64,000 nt of DNA from Streptomyces nigrescens (GCA_024349765.1 AP026073.1:992001-1056000), one strand, 5' to 3'; counted from the stretch's first letter, positions 10,183-18,709 are shown. Numbers and translations are program-made. The notes: a model not told the origin generated them from the letters alone.

Positions 10183-10920
10183 TCAGGAGGACGGCGGGAC
10201 GCCGAAGCGGGCCGCCAGGGCGTCGCGCTGGGCGCGGACGAAGGCGGCGTCCACCACGGCGCCGTGGCCGGGCACGTACCGCGCGTCGTCGCCGCCGAGC
10301 GCCAGCAGCCGGTCCAGCGCGGCGGGCCACTGCCGGGGCAGCGCGTCGGGGCCGGCGCTCGGCTCGCCGGACTCCTCGACCAGGTCGCCGCAGAAGACGA
10401 TCTCCGGGTCGCCGTGCCGGCCCGGCACCAGGACGGCCAGGTCGTGGGCGGTGTGGCCGGGCCCGACGTTGGCGAGCAGCACCTGCCGGTCGCCGAGCTC
10501 GACGGTCAGCTGGCCGTGGACGTGGTGGTGCGGGGTGACCAGCAGATCGGCGGCCTCCGCGGCCGCGTCCCGGTCGACGCCGTGCCGGACGGCGTCGTGC
10601 CGCAGCGCGTCCTTGTCGCGGCGGAACAGCTCGGCGAGACCGGCCGCGCCGAACACCGCCACACCCGCGAAGGCGGCGGTGCCCAGCACATGGTCGAAGT
10701 GCGGATGGGTGAGCGCGACATGCGTCACTTCCCGGCCCAGCACCCCGCGGACCGACCGGCGCAGGTCCGCGCCGTCGCGCAGGGTCGCGCCGGTGTCGAC
10801 GATCATGACGCCGGCCGACCCGGCGATCACGCCCACGGTCTCGTCCCAGCCCGGCATACGGCGCCTGGCGACACCTTCACCGAGCCGTTCCCACCCGGCC
10901 TCTTCCCAAGCTGTGCGCAT
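10183..10920 (-). CDS. MBL-fold metallo-hydrolase
   Basis: A metallo-beta-lactamase-fold hydrolase of unknown substrate. The 245-residue protein has the dinuclear metal motif His72-x-His74-x-Asp76-His77 in LTHPHFDHVLG, further ligand candidates in NVGPGHTAHDL (His) and VFCGDLVEES (Asp), and a late His in YVPGHGAVVD. There is no signal peptide. It lies upstream of the DUF3097 gene on the same strand (88 bp apart) and is divergent from hrcA. The glyoxalase-II-like motif pattern fits thioester or lactone hydrolysis, but the sequence does not decide this. Confidence 0.85.
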   Translation of the reverse strand: MRTAWEEAGWERLGEGVARRRMPGWDETVGVIAGSAGVMIVDTGATLRDGADLRRSVRGVLGREVTHVALTHPHFDHVLGTAAFAGVAVFGAAGLAELFRRDKDALRHDAVRHGVDRDAAAEAADLLVTPHHHVHGQLTVELGDRQVLLANVGPGHTAHDLAVLVPGRHGDPEIVFCGDLVEESGEPSAGPDALPRQWPAALDRLLALGGDDARYVPGHGAVVDAAFVRAQRDALAARFGVPPSS

Positions 10921-11005
10921 ACCGAGACGCTAGCTCCATCGCGATAGCGTTGCCCGGCAGATCGCCCGAACACGGTCATCGGGTGCGTGCTCCGTGCGGC
11001 CGCCC

Positions 11006-11036
11006 TTGCCGTGGTCGTGCTACCCGGCCGTACACT
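11006..11036 (+). promoter_or_regulatory. Candidate hrcA promoter
   Basis: TTGCCG (11006-11011) and TACACT (11031-11036) are separated by 19 bp. The predicted start near 11043 would place the CIRCE palindrome at about +4 to +30. Confidence 0.5.
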
Positions 11037-11046
11037 GGCTCAGGGT

Positions 11047-11073
11047 CTGGCACTCGGCCCGGGTGAGTGCCAG
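11047..11073 (+). promoter_or_regulatory. CIRCE operator (HrcA binding site)
   Basis: CTGGCACTC-N9-GAGTGCCAG is a perfect 9-bp inverted repeat with the exact 9-nt CIRCE spacer. The canonical element is TTAGCACTC-N9-GAGTGCTAA, so both arms vary symmetrically at two outer bases. It lies 41 bp before the hrcA start, which implies that HrcA represses its own operon with dnaJ2. Confidence 0.9.
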
Positions 11074-11114
11074 GAGACAGACGAGACGGCGACGGCCGGC
11101 TGGAGGTGCGCGGG

Positions 11115-12131
11115 ATGCTCAGTGAACGCAGGCTCGAAGTGCTGCGCGCCATCGTCCAGGACTACGTCGGGACGGAGGAGCCGGTCGGCTCCAAGGCACT
11201 CACGGAACGCCACCAGCTCGGGGTCTCCCCGGCGACCGTCCGCAACGACATGGCGGCCCTGGAGGAAGAGGGCTTCATCGCCCAGCCGCACACCAGCGCC
11301 GGGCGGATCCCGACCGACAAGGGCTACCGCCTCTTCGTCGACAAGCTGGCCGGCGTGAAGCCGCTGTCCAGCCCCGAGCGGCGGGCGATCCAGAACTTCC
11401 TCGACGGCGCGGTCGACCTCGACGACGTCGTGGGGCGCACGGTCCGGTTGCTGGCGCAGCTGACCCGGCAGGTCGCGGTCGTGCAGTACCCGTCCCTGAC
11501 GCGGTCCACGGTGCGGCACGTCGAGCTGCTGGCGCTGGCCCCGGCCCGGCTGATGCTCGTCCTGATCACCGACACCGGACGGGTCGAGCAGCGGCTCATC
11601 GACTGCCAGACGCCGTTCGCCGAGACCTCGCTGGCCGACCTGCGGGCGCGGCTGAACAGCCGGGTCGTGGGACGCCGTTTCACGGATGTGCCCCAGTTGG
11701 TGCAGGATCTCCCGGAGTCCTTCGAGCAGGACGACCGCGGCACGGTCTCGACAGTGCTGTCGGTGTTGCTGGAAACTCTGGTGGAGGAGACCGAAGAGCG
11801 GCTGATGATCGGCGGTACCGCCAATCTCACGCGCTTCGGGCACGACTTCCCGTTGACCATCCGTCCGGTGCTGGAGGCGCTCGAGGAGCATGTGGTGATG
11901 CTCAAGCTCCTCGGCGAAGCCAAGGACTCGGGCATGACCGTACGCATCGGGCATGAGAATGCCCACGAAGGCCTGACGTCCACATCGGTCGTCACGGTCG
12001 GCTACGGTTCGGGCGACGAGGCAGTCGCCAAACTCGGCGTGGTCGGACCGACCCGCATGGACTACCCCGGAACGATGGGAGCGGTACGCGCAGTGGCACG
12101 TTACGTCGGACAAATCCTCGCGGAGTCGTAA
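11115..12131 (+). CDS. hrcA: Heat-inducible transcriptional repressor HrcA
   Basis: HrcA binds CIRCE and represses chaperone genes; its activity depends on GroEL. The 338-residue protein starts [20 protein letters not shown], then has the winged-helix signature [25 protein letters not shown] and [19 protein letters not shown], followed by the GAF-like dimerisation domain and a conserved C-terminus ([20 protein letters not shown]). ATG at 11115 follows GGAGG by 8 bases; a frame open from 11067 would start inside the CIRCE element. The stop codon abuts the dnaJ2 start with no gap, so translation is probably coupled. Confidence 0.97.
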   Translation: MLSERRLEVLRAIVQDYVGTEEPVGSKALTERHQLGVSPATVRNDMAALEEEGFIAQPHTSAGRIPTDKGYRLFVDKLAGVKPLSSPERRAIQNFLDGAVDLDDVVGRTVRLLAQLTRQVAVVQYPSLTRSTVRHVELLALAPARLMLVLITDTGRVEQRLIDCQTPFAETSLADLRARLNSRVVGRRFTDVPQLVQDLPESFEQDDRGTVSTVLSVLLETLVEETEERLMIGGTANLTRFGHDFPLTIRPVLEALEEHVVMLKLLGEAKDSGMTVRIGHENAHEGLTSTSVVTVGYGSGDEAVAKLGVVGPTRMDYPGTMGAVRAVARYVGQILAES

Positions 12132-13268
12132 GTGGCCACGGATTACTACTCGGTCCTCGGCATCAGCCGTGACGCCTCGCAGGACCAGATCAAGAAGGCC
12201 TTCCGCCGGCTGGCGCGCGAGCTGCACCCGGACGTGAACCCGGACCCGAAGACCCAGGAGCGGTTCAAGGAGATCAACGCCGCTTACGAGGTCCTGTCGG
12301 ATCCGCAGAAGAAGCAGGTCTACGACCTCGGCGGCGACCCGCTCTCGCAGTCCGGTGGCGCCGGTGGCGCGGGCGGCTTCGGTGCCGGCTTCGGCAACTT
12401 CTCCGACATCATGGACGCGTTCTTCGGCACCGCCTCGCAGCGCGGTCCGCGGTCGCGCACCCGCCGCGGCCAGGACGCCATGATCCGGCTCGACGTCGAG
12501 CTGAACGAGGCGGCCTTCGGCACGACCAAGGACATCCAGGTCGACACCGCCGTGGTGTGCACGACCTGCAGCGGCGAGGGCGCCGCCCCCGGCACGTCGG
12601 CGCAGACCTGTGACATGTGCCGCGGCCGCGGTGAGGTCTCGCAGGTCACCCGGTCCTTCCTGGGCCAGGTCATGACGTCCCGCCCCTGCCCGCAGTGCCA
12701 GGGCTTCGGCACGGTCGTGCCGACGCCGTGCCCGGAGTGCGCGGGCGACGGCCGGATCCGCTCCCGCCGTACGCTGACCGTCAAGATCCCGGCCGGTGTC
12801 GACAACGGCACCCGGATCCAGCTCGCCGGCGAGGGCGAGGTCGGCCCCGGCGGCGGCCCGGCCGGCGACCTCTACGTCGAGATCCACGAGCTGCCGCACC
12901 CGGTCTTCCAGCGGCGCGGCGACGATCTGCACTGCACGGTCACCATCCCGATGACGGCGGCGGCGCTGGGCACGAAGTGCCCGCTGGAGACGCTGGACGG
13001 GGTGGAGGAGATCGACGTCCGGCCCGGTACGCAGTCCGGCCAGTCGATCCCGCTGCACCAGCGCGGCGTGACCCATCTGCGCGGCAACGGCCGGGGCGAC
13101 CTGATCGTCCACGTCGAGGTCCAGACCCCGACCAAGCTCGACCCGGAGCAGGAGGAGCTGCTGCGGCGGCTCGCCAAGCTGCGCGGCGAGGAACGCCCCA
13201 CGGGCCAGTTCCAGCCGGGCCAGCAGGGGCTGTTCTCCCGCCTGAAGGACGCGTTCAACGGCCGTTAG
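12132..13268 (+). CDS. dnaJ2: Chaperone protein DnaJ (second paralogue, hrcA-linked)
   Basis: DnaJ stimulates the DnaK ATPase and holds unfolded substrates. The 378-residue protein has the J domain (residues 1-66) with the HPD tripeptide in LHPDVNPD, a Gly-rich segment (GGAGGAGGFGAGFGNFSD), four zinc-finger repeats (CTTCSGEG, CDMCRGRG, CPQCQGFG, CPECAGDG), and the C-terminal substrate-binding domains. It starts with GTG directly after the hrcA stop, so the pair is an operon under CIRCE control. The hrcA-linked copy in Streptomyces is usually called dnaJ2. A 20-bp repeat array begins 12 bp after the stop. Confidence 0.97.
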   Translation: MATDYYSVLGISRDASQDQIKKAFRRLARELHPDVNPDPKTQERFKEINAAYEVLSDPQKKQVYDLGGDPLSQSGGAGGAGGFGAGFGNFSDIMDAFFGTASQRGPRSRTRRGQDAMIRLDVELNEAAFGTTKDIQVDTAVVCTTCSGEGAAPGTSAQTCDMCRGRGEVSQVTRSFLGQVMTSRPCPQCQGFGTVVPTPCPECAGDGRIRSRRTLTVKIPAGVDNGTRIQLAGEGEVGPGGGPAGDLYVEIHELPHPVFQRRGDDLHCTVTIPMTAAALGTKCPLETLDGVEEIDVRPGTQSGQSIPLHQRGVTHLRGNGRGDLIVHVEVQTPTKLDPEQEELLRRLAKLRGEERPTGQFQPGQQGLFSRLKDAFNGR

Positions 13269-13280
13269 GACGGGCGCCAG

Positions 13281-13380
13281 CCACGTGGAGCGGACGTGAG
13301 CCACGTGGAGCGGACGTGAGCCACGTGGAGCGGACGTGAGCCACGTGGAGCGGACGTGAGCCACGTGGAGCGGACGTAGC
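13281..13380. repeat. Five tandem copies of a 20-bp unit containing CACGTG
   Basis: CCACGTGGAGCGGACGTGAG is exact at 13281, 13301, 13321 and 13341; the fifth copy (13361-13380) differs only in the last bases. Each unit carries the palindrome CCACGTGG and a second ACGTG. There are no variable spacers, so this is not a CRISPR. It starts 12 bp after the dnaJ2 stop, inside a 363-bp gap without a gene. Confidence 0.97.
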
Positions 13381-13392
13381 CACGAACGACGG

Positions 13393-13422
13393 GGTGCCCG
13401 GCGGGAATATCCGCCGGGCACC
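13393..13422 (+). terminator. hrcA-dnaJ2 terminator
   Basis: GGTGCCCGGCGG (13393-13404) pairs perfectly with CCGCCGGGCACC (13411-13422) across a GAATAT loop. It stands after the 20-bp array, so the array would be transcribed. Confidence 0.8.
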
Positions 13423-13426
13423 TCGC

Positions 13427-13490
13427 CGTTGTGGCCCCGCAGGGGGCGCTCGTGTCCCCTACGGGATCCGTTCGCCCCACCCCTAAGGCC
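13427..13490. repeat. Dispersed intergenic repeat, copy 1
   Basis: The core runs from GTTGTGGCCCCGCAGGGGGC to CCCCTACGGGATCCGTTCG and ends CCCCTAAGG. The same core recurs at about 22.0 kb (inverted), 30.8 kb and 54.5 kb. It contains a small GCCCC/GGGGC hairpin and a CCC-TAC-GGG hairpin. The remainder of the gap (13491-13631) is C-rich, and I see nothing else in it. Confidence 0.85.
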
Positions 13491-13631
13491 CCGCCCTCAC
13501 CCTTAAGGCTTTGAGCCCCTCCCCATGCCGCCCCCGCCCCGCGCATGCCGCCCCCGGCCCCGTCCCCCGGCCCCCTCTCCCGCCGAGCCCCTGATGCGGG
13601 GCGCCGCCACATCCCGTGACACGATGTGGTC

Positions 13632-14768
13632 ATGCCCAGCGCACTGACCGATCTCTGCCGCTATCCGATCGTGCAGGCCCCCATGGCGGGCGGCGGCTCC
13701 GGACCCGAACTCGCCGCCGCCGTCTGTGGCGCCGGTGGTCTCGGCTTCCTCGCCGCCGGCTACAAAACCGCCGACGGCATGTACCAGGAGATCAAACAGC
13801 TGCGGTCGCTGACCGACCGGCCGTTCGGCGTCAACCTCTTCATGCCGCAGCCGTCGCTCGCCGATCACTCCGCCGTCGAGGCGTACCGCGAGCAGCTCGC
13901 CGGCGAGGCCACGTGGTACGAGACCGAGCTCGGCGACACCGACGAGCCCACCGACGACGGCTACGAGGCCAAGCTCGCGATCCTGCGCGAGGACCCGGTG
14001 CCGGTGGTGTCGTTCACCTTCGGCTGCCCCTCCCGCGCGGTCCTCGACGCCTTCGCCAGGGTCGGCACGTACACCATCGTCACGGCCACCACGGCGGCCG
14101 AGGCGCAGGCCGCGCAGTGGTCGGGCGCGGACGCCGTCTGTGTGCAGGGCGTGGAGGCGGGCGGCCACCAGGGCACCCACCGCGACGACCCGCACGCCGA
14201 CGGGACCGGCGCCGGGCTGGGCCTGCTGGCGCTGCTCGGACAGGTCCGGGAGGCCGTGCAGATCCCGGTGATCGCCGCGGGCGGGCTGATGCGCGGGGCG
14301 CAGATCGCGGCGGTGCTGGCCGCCGGGGCGACCATGGCGCAGCTCGGCACCGCCTTCCTCGCCACCCCGGAGTCGGGCGCCAATCCGCTGCACAAGCAGG
14401 CGCTGACCAATCCCCTCTTCACCCATACGGAGCTGACCCGGGCGTTCTCCGGACGGCCGGCCCGCGGCCTGGTGAACCGCTTCATGCGGGAGCACGGCCC
14501 GTACGCACCGGCCGCCTACCCCGCCGTCCACTACCTCACCTCCACGGTCCGCAAGGCGGCGGCCAAGGCCGGCGACGCGCAGGGCCTGAACCTGTGGGCC
14601 GGTCAGGGGCACCGGCTGGCCCGGGAGCTGCCGGCCGCCCGGCTGGTGGAGGTCCTCGCGGCCGAACTCGACGCGGCCCGCGCCGGGTTGGGCCTCACGG
14701 GGAGCACGGAATCCGGGGACGGACGTACGGGACCCGGTGACGCACCGGCCGCCGGGGGCGCCGCATGA
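13632..14768 (+). CDS. Nitronate monooxygenase-like FMN enzyme
   Basis: This is a TIM-barrel flavoprotein of the NMO/2-nitropropane dioxygenase family, oxidising alkyl nitronates or related compounds. The 378-residue protein shows the N-terminal motif PIVQAPMAGG, the Gly-rich GAGGLGFLAAGYK, the VSFTFGCPS strand, the signature EAGGHQGTH with its conserved His, and the phosphate-binding loop IPVIAAGGLM...QLGTAFL. ATG at 13632 is preferred; an ATG two codons earlier is possible. Its end overlaps the rsmE start by 4 bases (ATGA), so the two genes are translationally coupled. The exact substrate is unknown; some family members act on nitroalkanes made as antibiotics or toxins. Confidence 0.88.
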   Translation: MPSALTDLCRYPIVQAPMAGGGSGPELAAAVCGAGGLGFLAAGYKTADGMYQEIKQLRSLTDRPFGVNLFMPQPSLADHSAVEAYREQLAGEATWYETELGDTDEPTDDGYEAKLAILREDPVPVVSFTFGCPSRAVLDAFARVGTYTIVTATTAAEAQAAQWSGADAVCVQGVEAGGHQGTHRDDPHADGTGAGLGLLALLGQVREAVQIPVIAAGGLMRGAQIAAVLAAGATMAQLGTAFLATPESGANPLHKQALTNPLFTHTELTRAFSGRPARGLVNRFMREHGPYAPAAYPAVHYLTSTVRKAAAKAGDAQGLNLWAGQGHRLARELPAARLVEVLAAELDAARAGLGLTGSTESGDGRTGPGDAPAAGGAA

Positions 14769-15508
14769 CCGCGCCCGTATTCCTCGTCGAGTCGCTCGCG
14801 CACGTACGGGCGGGCGGCACGGTCACCGTCGACGGGCCGGAGGGCCGGCACGCGGTGTCGGTGCGCCGGCTGCGGGTCGGCGAGGAGGTCGTCCTGACGG
14901 ACGGTCAGGGGACCGGCGCCCACGGCACGGTGGCCGCCGCCGAGGGCAAGGACCGGCTGACCGTCGCGGTCGCCGAACTGCGCACCGAGGAGGCGCCGGA
15001 CCCGACCATCACGGTCGTCCAGGCGCTCCCCAAGGGCGACCGGGGCGAACTGGCCGTCGAGACCATGACCGAGACCGGGGTGGACGCCATCGTGCCCTGG
15101 CCGGCGGCGCGTTGCGTCACCCAGTGGAAGGGCGAGCGGGCCGCCAAGGCGCTGGGCAAGTGGCGGGCCACGGCCCGTGAGGCGGGCAAGCAGTCCCGCC
15201 GGCTGACCTTCCCGGAGGTCGCGGACCCGCTGTCCACCAAGCAGGTGGCCGCCCTGCTCGCCGACGCCGACTTCGCGGCCGTGCTCCACGAGGAGGGCAG
15301 CGCCCCGCTCGCCACCGCGGAGCTCCCGGCCACCGGCCGGATCGTGCTGGTCGTCGGGCCCGAGGGCGGCGTCTCCCCGGAGGAGCTGGCCCTCTTCGCC
15401 GAGGCCGGCGCCAAGCCGTACCGCCTGGGCCGGACCGTCCTGCGCACCTCCACGGCCGGCACCGCGGCCACCGCCCTCCTGCTGGGCCGCACCGGACGCT
15501 GGGGCTGA
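14765..15508 (+). CDS. rsmE: 16S rRNA (uracil-1498-N3)-methyltransferase RsmE
   Basis: RsmE methylates U1498 of 16S rRNA in the assembled 30S subunit using SAM, and belongs to the SPOUT superfamily. The 247-residue protein has an N-terminal PUA-like domain (EGRHAVSVRRLRVGEEV) and the SPOUT knot with QALPKGDRGELAVETMTETGV, IVLVVGPEGGVSPEEL and YRLGRTVLRTSTAGTAA. The ATG overlaps the upstream NMO stop (ATGA). The stop is followed by a bidirectional hairpin that separates it from the convergent osmC-like gene. Confidence 0.95.
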   Translation: MTAPVFLVESLAHVRAGGTVTVDGPEGRHAVSVRRLRVGEEVVLTDGQGTGAHGTVAAAEGKDRLTVAVAELRTEEAPDPTITVVQALPKGDRGELAVETMTETGVDAIVPWPAARCVTQWKGERAAKALGKWRATAREAGKQSRRLTFPEVADPLSTKQVAALLADADFAAVLHEEGSAPLATAELPATGRIVLVVGPEGGVSPEELALFAEAGAKPYRLGRTVLRTSTAGTAATALLLGRTGRWG

Positions 15509-15564
15509 GCCCGCCCCGACCGCGGCATCCGAGCCCGCCGCACCGCGGCCGCCCCTCCACGCAA

Positions 15565-15603
15565 CGGTGCGCCGACCGGCCTCAACGACCCGTCGGCGCA
15601 CCG
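15565..15603. terminator. Bidirectional terminator between rsmE and the OsmC gene
   Basis: CGGTGCGCCGAC (15565-15576) pairs with GTCGGCGCACCG (15592-15603), a perfect 12-bp stem with a 15-nt loop in the convergent gap. Confidence 0.75.
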
Positions 15604-15653
15604 CCGTTCACGAGCGGAAGGCCGACCGCCACGAGCGGCCGGCCGGCCGCCCG

Positions 15654-16085
15654 TCAGCTCAGCAGCTCGGCCGCCAGCGTGATGTTCTTGACGCCGGCCA
15701 GCGCCTGGCTCACCGGGCAGTTCTTCTTGGCGTCCTCGGCCGCGGCCTGGAAGTCCGCCTCGGACAGGCCGGGGACCCGGGCCTTGACGGTCAGCGCGAT
15801 CGCGGTGATGCCCTCACCGGGCTGGAAGGTGACGTCGGCCTGGGTGTCCAGGGCCTCGACGGTGAAGCCCTTGCCCGCCAGGCCGTGCGAGAAGGCCATG
15901 GAGTAGCAGGACGAGTGGGCCGCCGCGATCAGCTCCTCGGGGCTGGTCACGCCGTTCGGCTGCTCCGCGCGGGCGGGCCAGTTCACGTCGTACGTACCGA
16001 CCTTGGAGGACTCCAGGGCGACGGTGCCCTTGCCCTCCAGGAGGTTGCCTTCCCAGTGGGTCTTGGCGGTGCGCGTGGTTGCCAT
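15654..16085 (-). CDS. OsmC family (Ohr/OsmC) peroxiredoxin
   Basis: A thiol-dependent organic hydroperoxide reductase of the OsmC family. The 143-residue protein starts MATTRTAKTHWEGNLLEGKG and has both family cysteines: one in HSSCYSMAFSH and one in KNCPVSQAL near the C-terminus. The SPEELIAAAHSSCYSMA segment is the OsmC/YhfA signature. ATG at 16085 has GGGAG 10 bases upstream; the frame is open to 16490 but that extension overlaps the HIT gene. It is divergent from the HIT gene. Adjacent regulation is not evident. Confidence 0.93.
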   Translation of the reverse strand: MATTRTAKTHWEGNLLEGKGTVALESSKVGTYDVNWPARAEQPNGVTSPEELIAAAHSSCYSMAFSHGLAGKGFTVEALDTQADVTFQPGEGITAIALTVKARVPGLSEADFQAAAEDAKKNCPVSQALAGVKNITLAAELLS

Positions 16086-16236
16086 GGTGCATAACTCCCG
16101 GTTGTGGGCGAAAGCGATCAAGGACAGCTTAGTGATCCCGGTCCCCCCGTCGCTGCGACGCCCCACACGGCTCGCCCGGTAGCATCCGAGGCCGTGCGCA
16201 CCGTGCGTACGAGGGATGAGCTGGGAGGAGCCAACG

Positions 16237-16596
16237 GTGGCGGGAGAACCGCAGGCCGATTGCCTGTTCTGCAAGATCGTGGCCGGGGAGGTGCCGGCGA
16301 CCATCGTCCGCGAGACCGAGACCACCGTCGCGTTCCGCGACATCAACCCCCAGGCCCCGACGCACGTCCTGATCATCCCCAAGGTGCACCACCCGGACGC
16401 CGCGGCCCTCGCCGCCGCCGAACCGCAGGTCGTCGCCGACATAATGCGCGAGGCCCGGGAGGTCGCCGCCGGGGACGGGGTCGAGGACACCGGCTACCGG
16501 GTGGTCTTCAACACCGGCTCCGGCGCGGGCCAGACCGTCTTCCACGCCCATCTGCACGTCCTCGGCGGCCGCGGCCTCCAGTGGCCCCCCGGGTAA
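16237..16596 (+). CDS. HIT family nucleotide hydrolase/transferase
   Basis: This is a histidine-triad purine nucleotide phosphoramidase-like protein (HinT group). The 119-residue product starts VAGEPQADCLFCKIVAGEVP, with the CLFCKI motif of HinT proteins, then THVLIIPKVHH and the triad TVFHAHLHVLGG. GTG at 16237 is chosen because GGAGGAG ends 6 bases before it; an in-frame ATG at 16216 lies upstream of that site. The gene ends 6 bp before the RNase Z start, so the two form an operon. A triad substrate such as adenosine phosphoramidate is family knowledge. Confidence 0.93.
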   Translation: MAGEPQADCLFCKIVAGEVPATIVRETETTVAFRDINPQAPTHVLIIPKVHHPDAAALAAAEPQVVADIMREAREVAAGDGVEDTGYRVVFNTGSGAGQTVFHAHLHVLGGRGLQWPPG

Positions 16597-16602
16597 CCAG
16601 CC

Positions 16603-17508
16603 ATGTCCGTACGTGAACTGGTCGTCCTCGGTACCGCCAGCCAGGTCCCCACCCGGCACCGCAACCACAACGGCTATCTGCTGCGGTGGGACGGCCAGGG
16701 GCTGCTCTTCGACCCCGGCGAGGGGACGCAGCGCCAGATGCTGCGCGCCGGGGTCGCGGCCCACGACCTCAACCGGATCTGCATCACCCACTTCCACGGC
16801 GACCACTCGCTCGGGCTCGCCGGGGTGATCCAGCGGATCAACCTCGACCGGGTGCCCCACCCGGTCACCGCCCACTTCCCGGCCAGTGGCCAGCACTTCT
16901 TCGAGCGGCTGCGCTACGCGACCGCCTACCGCGAGACCGTCCGGCTGGTCGAGCGGCCGGTCGCGGCCGACGGGGAGCTGGACCGCTGCGCCGCGTACGT
17001 CCTGGAGGCGCGGCGGCTGTCGCACCCGGTCGAGTCGTACGGCTACCGGCTCGTGGAGCCGGATGCGCGCCGGATGCTGCCGGAGCGGCTGGCGGAGCAC
17101 GGCATCACCGGGCCGGACGTCGGGCGCCTCCAGCGGGAGGGCGAGCTGAACGGCGTCACCCTGGACGAGGTGAGCGAGCGCCGCCCCGGCCAGCGGTTCG
17201 CGTTCGTGATGGACACCCGGATGTGCGAGGGCGTCGAGGCGCTCGCACAGGGCGTGGACATGCTCGCCATCGAGTCCACGTTCCTGGATGATGATGCCCA
17301 ACTGGCCGCCGATCACGGTCACTTGACGGCCGGCCAGGCCGGCGCGGTGGCGGTGCGGGCCGGGGTGCGGCATCTGGTGCTGACGCACTTCTCGCAGCGT
17401 TACGACGACCCCGCGGAGTTCGCGCGGCAGGCCCGCGCCGCGGGCTACGACGGTGAGCTGACCATCGCCAAGGACCTCATGCGGGTGCCCGTGCCCAAGC
17501 GACGCTGA
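16603..17508 (+). CDS. rnz: Ribonuclease Z
   Basis: RNase Z is the endonuclease that trims tRNA 3' trailers, with an MBL fold and two zinc ions. The 301-residue protein has [18 protein letters not shown] at the N-terminus, the metal motif His63-x-His65-x-Asp67-His68 in [24 protein letters not shown] (Asp ligand), ESTFLDDD, and the late His in LTHFSQRY. The length is normal for the short tRNase Z form. It lies 6 bp after the HIT gene. A 10-bp hairpin follows at 17528-17560. Confidence 0.93.
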   Translation: MSVRELVVLGTASQVPTRHRNHNGYLLRWDGQGLLFDPGEGTQRQMLRAGVAAHDLNRICITHFHGDHSLGLAGVIQRINLDRVPHPVTAHFPASGQHFFERLRYATAYRETVRLVERPVAADGELDRCAAYVLEARRLSHPVESYGYRLVEPDARRMLPERLAEHGITGPDVGRLQREGELNGVTLDEVSERRPGQRFAFVMDTRMCEGVEALAQGVDMLAIESTFLDDDAQLAADHGHLTAGQAGAVAVRAGVRHLVLTHFSQRYDDPAEFARQARAAGYDGELTIAKDLMRVPVPKRR

Positions 17509-17527
17509 GCACGGGCTCCACGGGCCC

Positions 17528-17560
17528 GTCGTGACGGTATTCGACGTCGGCCGTCACGAC
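17528..17560. terminator. Terminator between rnz and the acid phosphatase gene
   Basis: GTCGTGACGG (17528-17537) pairs perfectly with CCGTCACGAC (17551-17560) across a 13-nt loop in the 64-bp convergent gap. Confidence 0.75.
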
Positions 17561-17572
17561 GAGCCTGTGCCG

Positions 17573-18403
17573 TTACGGCAGGTAGTACATCGGGTTCGGC
17601 AGCTTGAACGTGCGGTTGGCGTAGCCGCCCTGCAGATCGCTGTACTGGTCGCCGAAGTTGGCGACGATGTCGTAGCCCAGGGACTCGATGTGCTTGCGGG
17701 TGCCGGACTTGTACTCGACGGTCGTGCAGGCGCTGCCGCAGGGCAGGTAGGCGGGCGGGTGCTCCTTGTCCTTCAGGTAGACGTGCGTCCGGTCCAGCGG
17801 CACGTCGTAGCCCACGTTCTTGAGGTTGCGCACGCTCCAGTCGCGCTGGGCCTCCTTGCGGCCGGTGATGAAGAAGACCTCGGCGCCCTTGTCGCGGGCC
17901 CGGTCGACCAGCCGGTTCATGCCGAAGACCGGGTCCATGTCGGTGTGCTCCAGGTACTTGTCCTGGCTCTGCGGGGTGAAGGCGAAGCCGACCTGGAGCT
18001 CGTAGTTGTACGTGAGCAGGGTGGTGTCGTCCATGTCGAGGACGATGGCGGGCTTGGCCTTCTTGCCGGCCCGGGCCTGGCGGGCGAGCGCCTTGTCCAG
18101 GTAGGTGCGGGCCTTGGCCTCGATGCCGCGGACCTGGCGGGCGTAGTTGCTGTGCGGGGAGGCGTAGTGCTCGCCGTCGGCCGTGACCGTGTCGCCGTAG
18201 TACGCCTTGATCTTGTCCTGGACCTGCGTGAGGTTGGGGATCTCCTTGTCGGTCCGCGGGACGGAGTGCTCGGCGGTGGCCTGGCCGACGCCGAAGACGG
18301 CGGTGCCGGCGACGAGGGCGGCGACCGTCGCGGCACCGAGGCGGGCGCGGCGCGACAGGACGGGGCGGAGGCGACCGGAGCGGAAGCGGTCGGGACGGGG
18401 CAT
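17573..18403 (-). CDS. Secreted HAD-family acid phosphatase
   Basis: A class B-type acid phosphatase of the HAD superfamily, probably exported. The 276-residue protein has a signal peptide (RRARLGAATVAALVAGTAVF...ATA, about residues 18-46). The HAD motif I is DMDDTTL with the nucleophile and acid aspartates, motif II is FFITGRKEA, and motif III/IV lies in NFGDQYSDLQGG. Such enzymes release phosphate from nucleotides or sugar phosphates outside the cell. ATG at 18403 has AGGAG upstream; the frame is open to 18568 but that extension crosses the promoter region. It is divergent from the glucarate dehydratase gene. Confidence 0.9.
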   Translation of the reverse strand: MPRPDRFRSGRLRPVLSRRARLGAATVAALVAGTAVFGVGQATAEHSVPRTDKEIPNLTQVQDKIKAYYGDTVTADGEHYASPHSNYARQVRGIEAKARTYLDKALARQARAGKKAKPAIVLDMDDTTLLTYNYELQVGFAFTPQSQDKYLEHTDMDPVFGMNRLVDRARDKGAEVFFITGRKEAQRDWSVRNLKNVGYDVPLDRTHVYLKDKEHPPAYLPCGSACTTVEYKSGTRKHIESLGYDIVANFGDQYSDLQGGYANRTFKLPNPMYYLP

Positions 18404-18709
18404 GCGCGGCTCCTCTTGGAGAAACGGGGTGGTGGGTCCCAGGACTCCGAGGGGCTGACGACCCCTCATTCCTTGGTCTACGCGCGGAGATTCAACCCTT
18501 GGTGGGAAATTCCCGCAAGGGGTGGGGTATTGACGGCCCGCAGGGGTCTCCGTAGCCTCCACCTGCATGTGTGGATGCTGTTTATATGTGTGAATAGCAT
18601 GTCGCTGCCGACCGCGGCACCGGCCCCGTCACGACCATGCCACCGGCCCCGTCACCGACCGTGCCACCGATTCCGGCCGCGGGCCGGTCGTACCCCGTAG
18701 GAGCCCCGG
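18404..18709. other. Divergent intergenic region with an AT-rich island
   Basis: This 306-bp gap separates the phosphatase and glucarate dehydratase genes. Most of it is GC-rich and featureless. The exception is the AT-rich stretch at about 18567-18600, described separately. Confidence 0.6.
18567..18600. promoter_or_regulatory. AT-rich direct and inverted repeat, candidate operator
   Basis: ATGTGTGGAT (18567) and ATGTGTGAAT (18586) are direct repeats 19 bp apart. ATGCT and AGCAT give an overlapping inverted repeat ending at 18600. The island lies about 110 bp upstream of the glucarate dehydratase start, where a catabolic regulator would bind. The regulator is unknown. Confidence 0.4.

Noticed and set aside
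13281-13380. 20-bp repeat array considered as a CRISPR
   Set aside because: Repeats follow one another without spacers and no cas genes occur.
15654-16490. 278-codon version of the OsmC gene
   Set aside because: The extra N-terminal part overlaps the HIT gene on the other strand and lies before a good ribosome-binding site at 16085.
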